12,446 nucleotides of DNA from the NCBI GenBank assembly GCA_015485455.1, contig WFTN01000391.1, positions 1 to 12,446 of the forward strand. Direction: 5' to 3'. Positions 1 through 6,237 of this stretch are shown piece after piece. A program made the translations under genes and the position numbers. The first letter of the stretch is position 1. Every line of letters starts with the position of its first letter. The stretch is from Planctomycetota bacterium. Lineage in GTDB: Bacteria; Planctomycetota; GCA-002687715; DRQF01. The notes under the pieces are model-generated. The model was not told the origin of the DNA. It made no database searches and saw only the letters and a program-made list of their open reading frames with translations.

Positions 1-2
1 CC

Positions 3-458
3 CTGCCTTTACTTGTTGTCATTGGAACCGGCATCGTTTTGCAACTCAAGAAGAACAGCACTTGGATCCAACCCGCGACCCAATCCGGGAGCCTCAAACA
101 GCCCGATGCCAGGCTCCAGTTTATTCTCGACGCGGCAAAACTCGGCAAGAACACGGACATCAAAAGTTGGAAGGACATCAGCCGCTTGGACGTGAGACCG
201 TCAAAAGGAATCGTAAAAGTCAGAGCAAACAACAGTTGGGAACTCCAGCTGGATCTCGGAACTTTAGCAATCTTGCAAGAAAGCTATCGTCGATCAGACT
301 TGATCGAGAGCATCCATGATGGATCCTACTTTGGTCTCAAGCTCATTGTGTTCCTGCCCACAGCGATCATTCTTTTAGTCCTCTGGGTCACTGGCTTATA
401 CCTGTTTTTCCTTCCCTACTTGAACCGAAGAAAACGGGCGAGAAAGAAACAGGCGTGA
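3..458 (+). CDS. PepSY-type small membrane protein, C-terminal part (5' end outside window)
   Basis: The open frame runs in from the left edge without a start; the in-frame TTG at 39 lies inside a hydrophobic stretch and is unlikely to be the true start. The visible 151 residues begin with the end of a membrane helix (LPLLVVIGTGIVLQL), followed by KKNSTWIQP, a roughly 90-residue extracytoplasmic part containing KSWKDISRLDVRP and YRRSDLIESIHDGSYF, a second strong helix (LIVFLPTAIILLVLWVTGLYLFFLP) and a basic tail (NRRKRARKKQA). This matches my memory of short PepSY-domain proteins with one PepSY unit between two helices, where the IESxHDGSxF segment and the WVTGLYLFxLP helix are typical. Larger PepSY_TM relatives are linked to metal and flavin reductase functions, but the role of this short form is unknown. 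The next gene follows after 27 bases on the same strand, so the two may be co-transcribed. Confidence 0.72.
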   Translation: MPLLVVIGTGIVLQLKKNSTWIQPATQSGSLKQPDARLQFILDAAKLGKNTDIKSWKDISRLDVRPSKGIVKVRANNSWELQLDLGTLAILQESYRRSDLIESIHDGSYFGLKLIVFLPTAIILLVLWVTGLYLFFLPYLNRRKRARKKQA

Positions 459-485
459 TGGCAATCACCAACTCAACCACCACAT

Positions 486-1982
486 ATGGACCCCATCAAT
501 TTGGAGCTCATCTCTGTGAATAGACCCCTGGCTTTCCTTCTTTGTGGCTTAGCTTTGCTGGCCTGTGGAGTTCGGTTCTATCCCATCCTTGACCTGCCAT
601 TCGACGGCGGTCATGAGAGTATGTTGGATGGCCGATACTATGGGGGCATTCAAAAAGGCTGGCTTCGAGATGGACTTTGGGCTGAAGGCGGTAAGCCTCG
701 GTTAACCCCCATACCATCGACTCCGATGGAAGGAGAAATTTACGCCAATCACCCTCCCCTTGCTCACTACATTTTGCGACTCTTCATCTACTTGGGAGGA
801 TTTCGGGAATCCTCGTTTCGCACCATGGGTTTTGTGTCCACCGCCCTCAGTCTTCTAACCCTCATGCTATTTTGCGGCAACGCCCTGGGTGCCAAGGGAG
901 CCTTGGGGGCAGCAATAGCTTTCTTATCTTTGCCAGTCACTTTGCACCATGGCATGAGTGCTTCCTACGCCCCCATAATTCTACTCTTGGGGCTCTTAAG
1001 CCTAGGCTCTATCCCCAAGAAGAACTCTCCGGTTCAACGCTGGACACTCTGCTTGCTCGCCCTATACATGGCCGCCATGGTTGATTGGGCTGCCCTCTTC
1101 TATTTGCCAGGTTTCATACTGATGGCCAAGCAACGGTCCGCCCCCGTCATAAGAACGGTTGTTGTTGCCACTCTGACCTTAGGCCTAGGTTTTCTCACCT
1201 ATTTTCTTCTGTTGAGTTCCTGGCAAGGGGGATTCGTCGAAGCCTTCTCAGCCCTGCGAGAGTCCGGAGGCAATGCTATGAGCTTGCAGGCTTTGACAGC
1301 ACCAGGATTCCTCAGCCAACAAGTTGGCCATTGGATCAGCACTTTGGGCTGGCCCTTGGCGATCATCACCGCTCTTGGGGGGGTACGTAGTCTTGGTCGG
1401 GTGATGGGCCCACAGACTTCAACTCTTGATGCGCTTCAATGCAGCTTCTTCATCGCTGCATTCCTTAAGATGATGGTCTTTCCAGTCCAAGCATACCATC
1501 ATGATTTTTGGTGGTACTCCTTGGTTGTTTGCGCCACCATTTCTGGAGCTCAGTTCTTGAGTTTCCTCTTAGGTCTCAACACGATCTTGGGGGCGATAGT
1601 CGCCTTGAGCGTATTGGCCTATGGGGATCACATGACTCAGGAACGGATCGACACAGAATACCAAGGACGTGCCCTTAAGATCGCCGCTGCCATCAACAGT
1701 CGCTTGGGCCCGGATTGCCTCATCCTCATGACCGGTGAAATTACCCCTGTCACATTTTATCTTGACGGCTGGTCCATCGATGGAATACGGGCACCAGGCG
1801 AAGTCGAGACCTATTACTTACGTTGGCGAAAAGGAGAACTCCCACAATCTCGCTTTGCTCTCATTTGCCCGCGAGCGTTCGAAAATGAAATCTTGGCCAG
1901 CAAGAAATGGACCCCACCCCCATCGATGAAACGAGAAGTTCGAGGCAGTACCGTCTTTACTTGGATTGATCGTTCTCCTTGA
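486..1982 (+). CDS. GT-C-type (ArnT/PMT-like) integral membrane glycosyltransferase family protein
   Basis: This 498-residue protein has about ten hydrophobic segments, including residues 14-34, 114-132, 136-152, 160-175, 187-212, 222-244, 286-300, 318-334 and 342-378, and then a soluble C-terminal part (about 380-498). After the first helix, the loop with FDGGHESMLDGRYY (39-52) and the motif NHPPLAHYILR (88-98) is the arrangement of lipid-linked-sugar GT-C transferases, where an acidic residue after TM1 and an HPP motif in the first large loop are characteristic. HHDFWWYSL (338-346) resembles the later aromatic/His motif of these proteins. By family it would transfer a sugar from a polyprenyl-phosphate carrier outside the membrane; acceptor and sugar cannot be told. 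ATG 486 has no clear ribosome site. GTG 516 (residue 11) has GGAG nine bases upstream and sits just before TM1, so it is a fair alternative start. A run of seven G near 1377 does not break the frame. Confidence 0.68.
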   Translation: MDPINLELISVNRPLAFLLCGLALLACGVRFYPILDLPFDGGHESMLDGRYYGGIQKGWLRDGLWAEGGKPRLTPIPSTPMEGEIYANHPPLAHYILRLFIYLGGFRESSFRTMGFVSTALSLLTLMLFCGNALGAKGALGAAIAFLSLPVTLHHGMSASYAPIILLLGLLSLGSIPKKNSPVQRWTLCLLALYMAAMVDWAALFYLPGFILMAKQRSAPVIRTVVVATLTLGLGFLTYFLLLSSWQGGFVEAFSALRESGGNAMSLQALTAPGFLSQQVGHWISTLGWPLAIITALGGVRSLGRVMGPQTSTLDALQCSFFIAAFLKMMVFPVQAYHHDFWWYSLVVCATISGAQFLSFLLGLNTILGAIVALSVLAYGDHMTQERIDTEYQGRALKIAAAINSRLGPDCLILMTGEITPVTFYLDGWSIDGIRAPGEVETYYLRWRKGELPQSRFALICPRAFENEILASKKWTPPPSMKREVRGSTVFTWIDRSP

Positions 1983-2057
1983 GTCGCTCACTCAACCCAC
2001 CTACCGCCTATCTACGCCCTGGTGTTTTTCGAAGTCGCTTCATCACCGCAGCGACAT

Positions 2058-2092
2058 GAAAACAAACAAAGGACTGCTTTGAAGAGCAGTCC
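2058..2092 (-). terminator. Rho-independent terminator of the secreted modular protein gene
   Basis: Read on the minus strand, a perfect 8-bp stem GGACTGCT/AGCAGTCC (2071-2078 with 2085-2092) encloses a six-base loop and is followed directly by a T-rich tract (TTTGTTTGTTTT). It lies about 35 bases after the TAA of the minus-strand gene ending at 2126, the expected position for its intrinsic terminator. On the plus strand the hairpin has no T tract, so it is not a good terminator for the gene ending at 1982. Confidence 0.88.
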
Positions 2093-2125
2093 CCTGCCTT
2101 AGATTGTGGAAAATCCGAATCTGCC

Positions 2126-4102
2126 TTACTGAACTGTCACTTCGACACAGTTAGAAAGAGCCAAACCAGATCCTGTCATGGTGAACATGGCACATTGGAA
2201 GGTGCTTAGGACCCCGATAGGCAAATTGGGTACGGAGAAACCAATGTTCGCTTCTCCATTTGCTGCCAAGACGAAGAAGGAATTAAAGCCGCCCAAGACC
2301 GTGCCATCAGCCAAAACGAAAATCGAAGTTGGTAGTCCCGAACCCATATTGATGGGTCCACCCACATCGATCTGACCAACCCCAGGAAAATTGGCCACGT
2401 TGGGGTTGAGAGCGCCAGCAAACAAAATGATGGGTTGCAAGGGCTCACCGCTCATAGCGAAAGTCAAAATATCACCCTCAGTCACAGTTGTGAAATAGGG
2501 TCCATTGAGACCGAAAGCCAGAGGGTCACCATTGATGTTCTGCGCATTGTTGATCTCCAACACAGAAAGCCCTGGTTGAGGCGCCTGCCCAAGAGTAGGC
2601 AGACGGTTGACGAAACTAAAGTCATCAATAGCCAGATCATTGCTATCCGTGCCATTGTCGTTATTGGCCCGAAAGACGATTCTTGCCTTTGACGCAAAAA
2701 TAGTAGAAAGATCTAAGGACACCCGCGTCCATTCATTGTTGCCATTCCCAGATATGGTGGCAAAACCCAAAATATCCATGCCCCCAAGATCCTCATCGAT
2801 GATATCGATCGTGAGGACATTCTCATTGGCAGCTCCAGGGCTCGCAGCGCTATAGAACCAAAATGTAACGGTAGGAAGAGAAGCCGCAGATAGGATATTC
2901 AGACAGGGCGACATGAGAGCGACATCACCAGGTTGACTGGCCGAGTCTTCCAGATACATGAATCCACCAGAACCAGACGTATGGTCGTTGGCAGGTCCAG
3001 AACCAGTGGGAGAGTTTCTTGGGGCCCAACCTTGGATGGCATTTCCAGCCACACTCGCTCCGTCATTGGGGTCGTTCAGCCAAAAAGATGGAACAGAGAA
3101 ATTGTTGGGAAATCCAACTCCCGTATTGAAAGGAGGAGTATCAAAGTTCTCCGTGTATCCGACATCTTGAACCGGTTGGTGAATCAGAACGCTCATACTG
3201 TCATTCCCAGGCTCTTGATCACCGGTTAAGACCACTTTCACTGAAAGAACGTTCGCACCAGGAGATCCGGTGGCAACCGGAAGAGCAAAAGTAAAGGGGA
3301 TCACATCGCCCTGCACATACTGCTGGGCAGTGATCAAGAAGTCTGTTTGCACCAGTACATTGTCAATGTATGCCTCTACTTGAATCACGTTTCCTGGACC
3401 AATCGGTAGAGAGCCATTCGTCTGCAATGAAACTGAAACGGTCTCCGTTGGGTTGAGGATGGGATTGCAGTCCTCAGGATCAAAGATGGGATTGTCGATG
3501 GAAAGCACAGTCACGTCGATGAGGGCAGGCTCAAAAACATGAACATTGTCAACCATCCAATGCCAATCAAAACCGGCGGTGTAATTAAATCTCAACTGAG
3601 CGTTTGTCGCTCCAGCAGCCAAAGCCGTGATGTCAAAGGACTGGGAATCTGGGAGTGTCGGTGAGCCCGCTGGGGAACCTGTGTGGCTGTAGACAAGATT
3701 CCAAACCGCGCCATCAAAAGCCTCAACGAGAATGGTACTAGCGCCGAGATCCCGGAAGTACTGGTCGAATTCCAACTTGATCTGTGTCTGTGTTGAAGCG
3801 TCGAAAGGAGGAGAAAAGAGGGTTGAATTGGTCGTGGACCCACCCCCGGCAAAATCCGAATCGCAGATCGCAAACGGTGCGATGATCGGGCTCGCGATAG
3901 GGTTGCCCTGAGGATTGTCGTAGCGCCATTGGGCCGTTGCCCCTGTGGTCACGCCCACAACTGAGGACCACCCTGTTGGTGGAGTCGTTCCGCTCGCGCT
4001 AGAAAAGTCTTCGAAAAAGACTGTCTGCGCCTGCAAACCAGTACCTAAGACGATCAACAGACACACGCCCAAGACCACGATGCAAGATTTCCTTAAACCC
4101 AT
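2126..4102 (-). CDS. Secreted modular beta-sandwich protein (two MAM/jelly-roll-like modules, C-terminal conserved domain)
   Basis: I chose the ATG at 4102 (658 residues) over the longer frame from 4174. It has AAGGGG six bases upstream, and it starts a clean signal peptide: MGLRKSC, a hydrophobic core to about residue 23, probable cleavage after LQA (25). The upstream extension is not signal-like. Module 1 (about 28-190) opens with FFEDFSS and ends in a DWHWMVDNVHVFEP strand, typical of MAM or choice-of-anchor jelly rolls. A CARDB-like beta domain (about 194-306) follows. Module 2 (about 317-500) opens YTENFDTPPF and ends LAIDDFSFVNR. The last 150 residues (505-658) form a separate domain ending in SNCVEVTVQ, resembling C-terminal domains I recall from planctomycete exported proteins. 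No catalytic motif is visible. It is probably exported and perhaps surface-associated; binding or adhesion is inferred from fold only. Confidence 0.75.
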   Translation of the reverse strand: MGLRKSCIVVLGVCLLIVLGTGLQAQTVFFEDFSSASGTTPPTGWSSVVGVTTGATAQWRYDNPQGNPIASPIIAPFAICDSDFAGGGSTTNSTLFSPPFDASTQTQIKLEFDQYFRDLGASTILVEAFDGAVWNLVYSHTGSPAGSPTLPDSQSFDITALAAGATNAQLRFNYTAGFDWHWMVDNVHVFEPALIDVTVLSIDNPIFDPEDCNPILNPTETVSVSLQTNGSLPIGPGNVIQVEAYIDNVLVQTDFLITAQQYVQGDVIPFTFALPVATGSPGANVLSVKVVLTGDQEPGNDSMSVLIHQPVQDVGYTENFDTPPFNTGVGFPNNFSVPSFWLNDPNDGASVAGNAIQGWAPRNSPTGSGPANDHTSGSGGFMYLEDSASQPGDVALMSPCLNILSAASLPTVTFWFYSAASPGAANENVLTIDIIDEDLGGMDILGFATISGNGNNEWTRVSLDLSTIFASKARIVFRANNDNGTDSNDLAIDDFSFVNRLPTLGQAPQPGLSVLEINNAQNINGDPLAFGLNGPYFTTVTEGDILTFAMSGEPLQPIILFAGALNPNVANFPGVGQIDVGGPINMGSGLPTSIFVLADGTVLGGFNSFFVLAANGEANIGFSVPNLPIGVLSTFQCAMFTMTGSGLALSNCVEVTVQ

Positions 4103-4108
4103 CGAATA

Positions 4109-4120
4109 CCCCTTCACCTC
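4109..4120 (-). promoter_or_regulatory. Ribosome binding site deciding the start at 4102
   Basis: On the minus strand the sequence GAGGTGAAGGGG ends six bases before the ATG at 4102. It contains both AGGTGA and AAGGGG, close to the anti-Shine-Dalgarno complement, and supports the start directly in front of the signal peptide rather than the ATG at 4174. Confidence 0.6.
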
Positions 4121-4319
4121 TATGACACGAAACCGATTGAAAGCGGATGAACCCCCTGGAAAACTGAAATGCATGTCTTCCCATCGCTAATCTTGGGAAC
4201 CAGATGACTGCCCATACTTAACTGGTCGCCAAATATAGACATGCCCAACGACCATTACAGAAGGGTCGTGCCAGTATTCTTCCCACTTACCCTACCGCAT
4301 TGGCCTCAATGATTCCCAA

Positions 4320-4338
4320 AAAAAAGATTCGAGAATCA
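4320..4338 (-). terminator. Possible weak terminator after the coiled-coil protein gene
   Basis: On the minus strand the small inverted repeat GATTC-TC-GAATC (4327-4338) is followed immediately by seven T residues and lies about 75 bases after the stop of the gene ending at 4414. The stem is short and AT-rich; allowing a four-base loop leaves only four pairs. It is a plausible but weak intrinsic terminator. Confidence 0.3.
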
Positions 4339-4413
4339 CCTGGTCCCAAAAAAGCGATGCCAACAACAAAGCAGGGCCACGATTCGGGGTAAAACGCCCG
4401 ACTGGACTCCTTG

Positions 4414-4791
4414 TCAGTCCTGACGACGGCGCCGAGCCGAGAGAGATGACTTGGGAGCTGGTTTCGGACGATCCACAGGAGATTCTTCGAAACCAATTTC
4501 TTGGGCGAGATCATCTGAGGTGCTGCCCCCATCAGCAACCCCATCGGCTTCATCCAATCCAACGAACAGAGCCATCAGCTCATCGCGATTGCATATCCCC
4601 CGTTGGAGAAGCAAGTTGATCACCGTGCGGTTCATGAGATTCAAGAAATGCACTTGGTCTTCAAGCTCTTCAATGCGCTTCCTGGCGTTACCCCGAGCCC
4701 GAACATGAACCGCAGAGCTCCTCCTGCTCTTTTCTTGAAGCTTTCGGATCATCCCATAGTTGCAGTAGTTTAAGTCATTAAAGTCGTTCAT
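4414..4791 (-). CDS. Small basic coiled-coil protein, function unknown
   Basis: This 125-residue cytoplasmic protein has no signal peptide or membrane helix. A basic N-terminal part (KLQEKSRRSSAVHVRARGNARKR, 17-39) leads into a heptad-like amphipathic segment (IEELEDQVHFLNLMNRTVINLLLQR, 40-64). Then come NRDELMALFVGLDEADGVADG (68-88), an acidic linker and a basic tail (SLSARRRRQD). The layout of a coiled coil, then 'RDEL' helix, then DGVADG is one I associate with short hypothetical proteins in planctomycetes, but I know no function. The basic ends would suit nucleic-acid or ribosome contact, which is speculation. The ATG at 4791 has no clear ribosome site. ATG at residue 14 (MIRKLQEK) is an alternative that would keep the conserved-looking part. 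It is divergent from the oxidoreductase gene, sharing a 171-base intergenic region. Confidence 0.62.
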   Translation of the reverse strand: MNDFNDLNYCNYGMIRKLQEKSRRSSAVHVRARGNARKRIEELEDQVHFLNLMNRTVINLLLQRGICNRDELMALFVGLDEADGVADGGSTSDDLAQEIGFEESPVDRPKPAPKSSLSARRRRQD

Positions 4792-4802
4792 AGTAGGCTT
4801 AC

Positions 4803-4831
4803 ATTATCATGGCACCGTTGACTGAGTCCAA
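4803..4831 (-). promoter_or_regulatory. Candidate promoter for the coiled-coil protein gene
   Basis: On the minus strand TTGGAC (4826-4831) and GATAAT (4803-4808) are 17 bases apart. The -10 match is good and the -35 is partial. The -10 ends only 11 bases before the ATG at 4791, which would give a nearly leaderless transcript, or point to the internal ATG as the true start. Planctomycete promoters are poorly defined, so this is tentative. Confidence 0.25.
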
Positions 4832-4917
4832 GAAAACCCTGGGTGGATTGACGCAAGTATTGAATAATTCTTGCTCATCTCAGGTTAGAGTTGCCTGTCC
4901 TCAAAAAGAAAGTGTGT

Positions 4918-4929
4918 GCCCCATGGGGC
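4918..4929. promoter_or_regulatory. Perfect 12-bp palindrome upstream of the redox operon (possible operator)
   Basis: GCCCCATGGGGC is an exact palindrome centred about 40 bases before the ATG at 4963, in the divergent intergenic region. Its place between likely promoter and ribosome site would suit a dimeric regulator, but a 12-bp GC-rich palindrome can arise by chance, and no second copy is seen in this window. Confidence 0.25.
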
Positions 4930-4949
4930 CGCATTCCAAAATAATCCAA

Positions 4950-4957
4950 AAGGAAAG
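4950..4957 (+). promoter_or_regulatory. Ribosome binding site of the FAD oxidoreductase gene
   Basis: AAGGAAAG with AGGA eight bases before the ATG at 4963 is a good Shine-Dalgarno match and fixes the start. The protein also begins at once with the Rossmann strand expected at the N-terminus. Confidence 0.6.
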
Positions 4958-4962
4958 TTACC

Positions 4963-6237
4963 ATGCACGTTGTCATCATCGGCAATGGTGCTGCGGGAGT
5001 CACCGCGGCATTTCGGATTCGCCAGCATCAACCAGATTGGCAGATCACCATGATCTCTGGAGAATCGAAATACCACTACTCACGGCCCGCTCTCATGTAC
5101 ATCTACATGGGGCACATGCCCTACCAAGACACGAAACCCATCGAGGATCATGTTTGGAGCGACAAGAAGATCGAGCTCCTCAGAGATTGGGTCGTGGACA
5201 TTGACACCCAAGGAAAGAAACTCAAACTTCATCGGCGAGGCGCCATGGACTTCGACCGCTTGATCATCTCCACCGGTTCGAAACCAAACAAGTTCGGATG
5301 GCCAGGCCAGGACTTACAAGGAGTCCAAGGCCTCTGGGGGCTCTATGATCTCAAACTGCTGCAAGAGAATGCCGCAAGGACCAAGACAGCCGTCATCGTC
5401 GGCGGAGGTTTGATCGGCATTGAAATGGCGGAAATGCTCCATTCTCAAGGGATTCATGTGATCTTCCTGGTAAGAGAAAAATCGTACTGGAATCATATCC
5501 TACCCCCGGAGGAATCAGCTCTCATTAACCAGATCATCGTGGAACAAGGAATTGATCTGCGCCTCGAAACGGAATTGAAAGAAATCATCGACAACGGCCA
5601 AGGACAAGTCGGCGGCATTGTCACCACTTCGGGGGAAGAAATTACCTGTCAATTGGTTGGCCTAACAGCCGGCGTCTCCCCCAACTGCGACATGGTCAAA
5701 GAAACGTCCATCGCGACGAAGCGAGGTATTTTGGTGGACCAATCGCTCCAGACATCCGCTCCTGACGTCTGGGCCGCTGGGGATTGCGCCGAAATTGAGA
5801 TGCCTGAGGGCAAAAGAAACCAAATCAACCAAGTTTGGTACACGGCCAAAATGCAAGGAGAGATCGCCGGAGACAATGTCGCCGGGATGAAACGTCAATA
5901 CGAACCACCTTTGTGGTACAACTCAGCCAAATTTTTCGACTTAGAGTATCACACTTATGGACAAGTGAATCGCGACTTGAACCAAGAACTCAACTTGGTC
6001 TGGCAGCACCCCCGTGAACCCAAGATTCTGCGTATCGTCCACAATAGAGCCATGGAGACTATTGGCATTCAGAGCATGGGCATTCGGCTCCGCCACCGGG
6101 TTTGCGAAAAGTGGATCAACGAGAAGCAGACACCAGGCTGGGTATTGGAGCATCTCGCTGAAGCCAATTTCGATCCAGAATTCTACCAGCGCCATGAAGA
6201 TGAAATTCGCAGCTACTTGGGGAAACAAATCCAATGA
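4963..6237 (+). CDS. FAD/NAD(P)-dependent pyridine nucleotide-disulfide-type oxidoreductase
   Basis: The 424-residue protein has the two-dinucleotide-domain fold of rubredoxin-reductase/NirB-like flavoproteins. The N-terminal FAD fingerprint is VVIIGNGAAGVTAA (3-16, GxGxxG at 7-12). IISTGSKP (101-108) is the usual ATG-type motif, AVIVGGGLIGIEMAE (143-157) is the NAD(P)H site, and DVWAAGDCAE (268-277, Asp274) contacts the FAD ribityl. There is no CxxC redox disulfide near the N-terminus, so it is not a glutathione-reductase or thioredoxin-reductase type. The C-terminal 110 residues (NSAKFFDLEYHTYGQV and onward) are specific to a subgroup I recall as encoded beside polyferredoxins. It is soluble and should move electrons from NAD(P)H to a one-electron carrier. 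The ATGA overlap with the next gene indicates translational coupling, so the polyferredoxin is the obvious partner. The physiological acceptor is unknown. Confidence 0.85.
   Translation: MHVVIIGNGAAGVTAAFRIRQHQPDWQITMISGESKYHYSRPALMYIYMGHMPYQDTKPIEDHVWSDKKIELLRDWVVDIDTQGKKLKLHRRGAMDFDRLIISTGSKPNKFGWPGQDLQGVQGLWGLYDLKLLQENAARTKTAVIVGGGLIGIEMAEMLHSQGIHVIFLVREKSYWNHILPPEESALINQIIVEQGIDLRLETELKEIIDNGQGQVGGIVTTSGEEITCQLVGLTAGVSPNCDMVKETSIATKRGILVDQSLQTSAPDVWAAGDCAEIEMPEGKRNQINQVWYTAKMQGEIAGDNVAGMKRQYEPPLWYNSAKFFDLEYHTYGQVNRDLNQELNLVWQHPREPKILRIVHNRAMETIGIQSMGIRLRHRVCEKWINEKQTPGWVLEHLAEANFDPEFYQRHEDEIRSYLGKQIQ

Larger units (their letters stand above)
4103..4413. other. Intergenic stretch, upstream of one minus-strand gene and downstream of another
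   Basis: This 311-base region holds no supported gene. The side near 4102 is the leader of the secreted protein gene; I could not find a convincing -35/-10 pair in it. The middle contains two similar A-rich tracts, TTCCCAAAAAAAAG (4315-4328) and GTCCCAAAAAAGC (4344-4356), one next to the weak hairpin described separately. Minus-strand open frames across this stretch (for example to 4287 and from 4174) lack family features and are discounted. Confidence 0.6.

Noticed and set aside
1377..1383. Run of seven G as a possible frameshift site in the GT-C gene
   Set aside because: The frame continues with membrane-protein sequence on both sides, so there is no disruption to explain.
4287..4562. Minus-strand open frame of 91 codons
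   Set aside because: Mostly an out-of-frame reading of the coiled-coil protein gene, with no recognisable features.
4809..5204. Plus-strand open frame of 131 codons overlapping the start of the oxidoreductase
   Set aside because: It overlaps the clearly real flavoprotein in another frame; its product has no domain or signal and begins in the intergenic region without a ribosome site.
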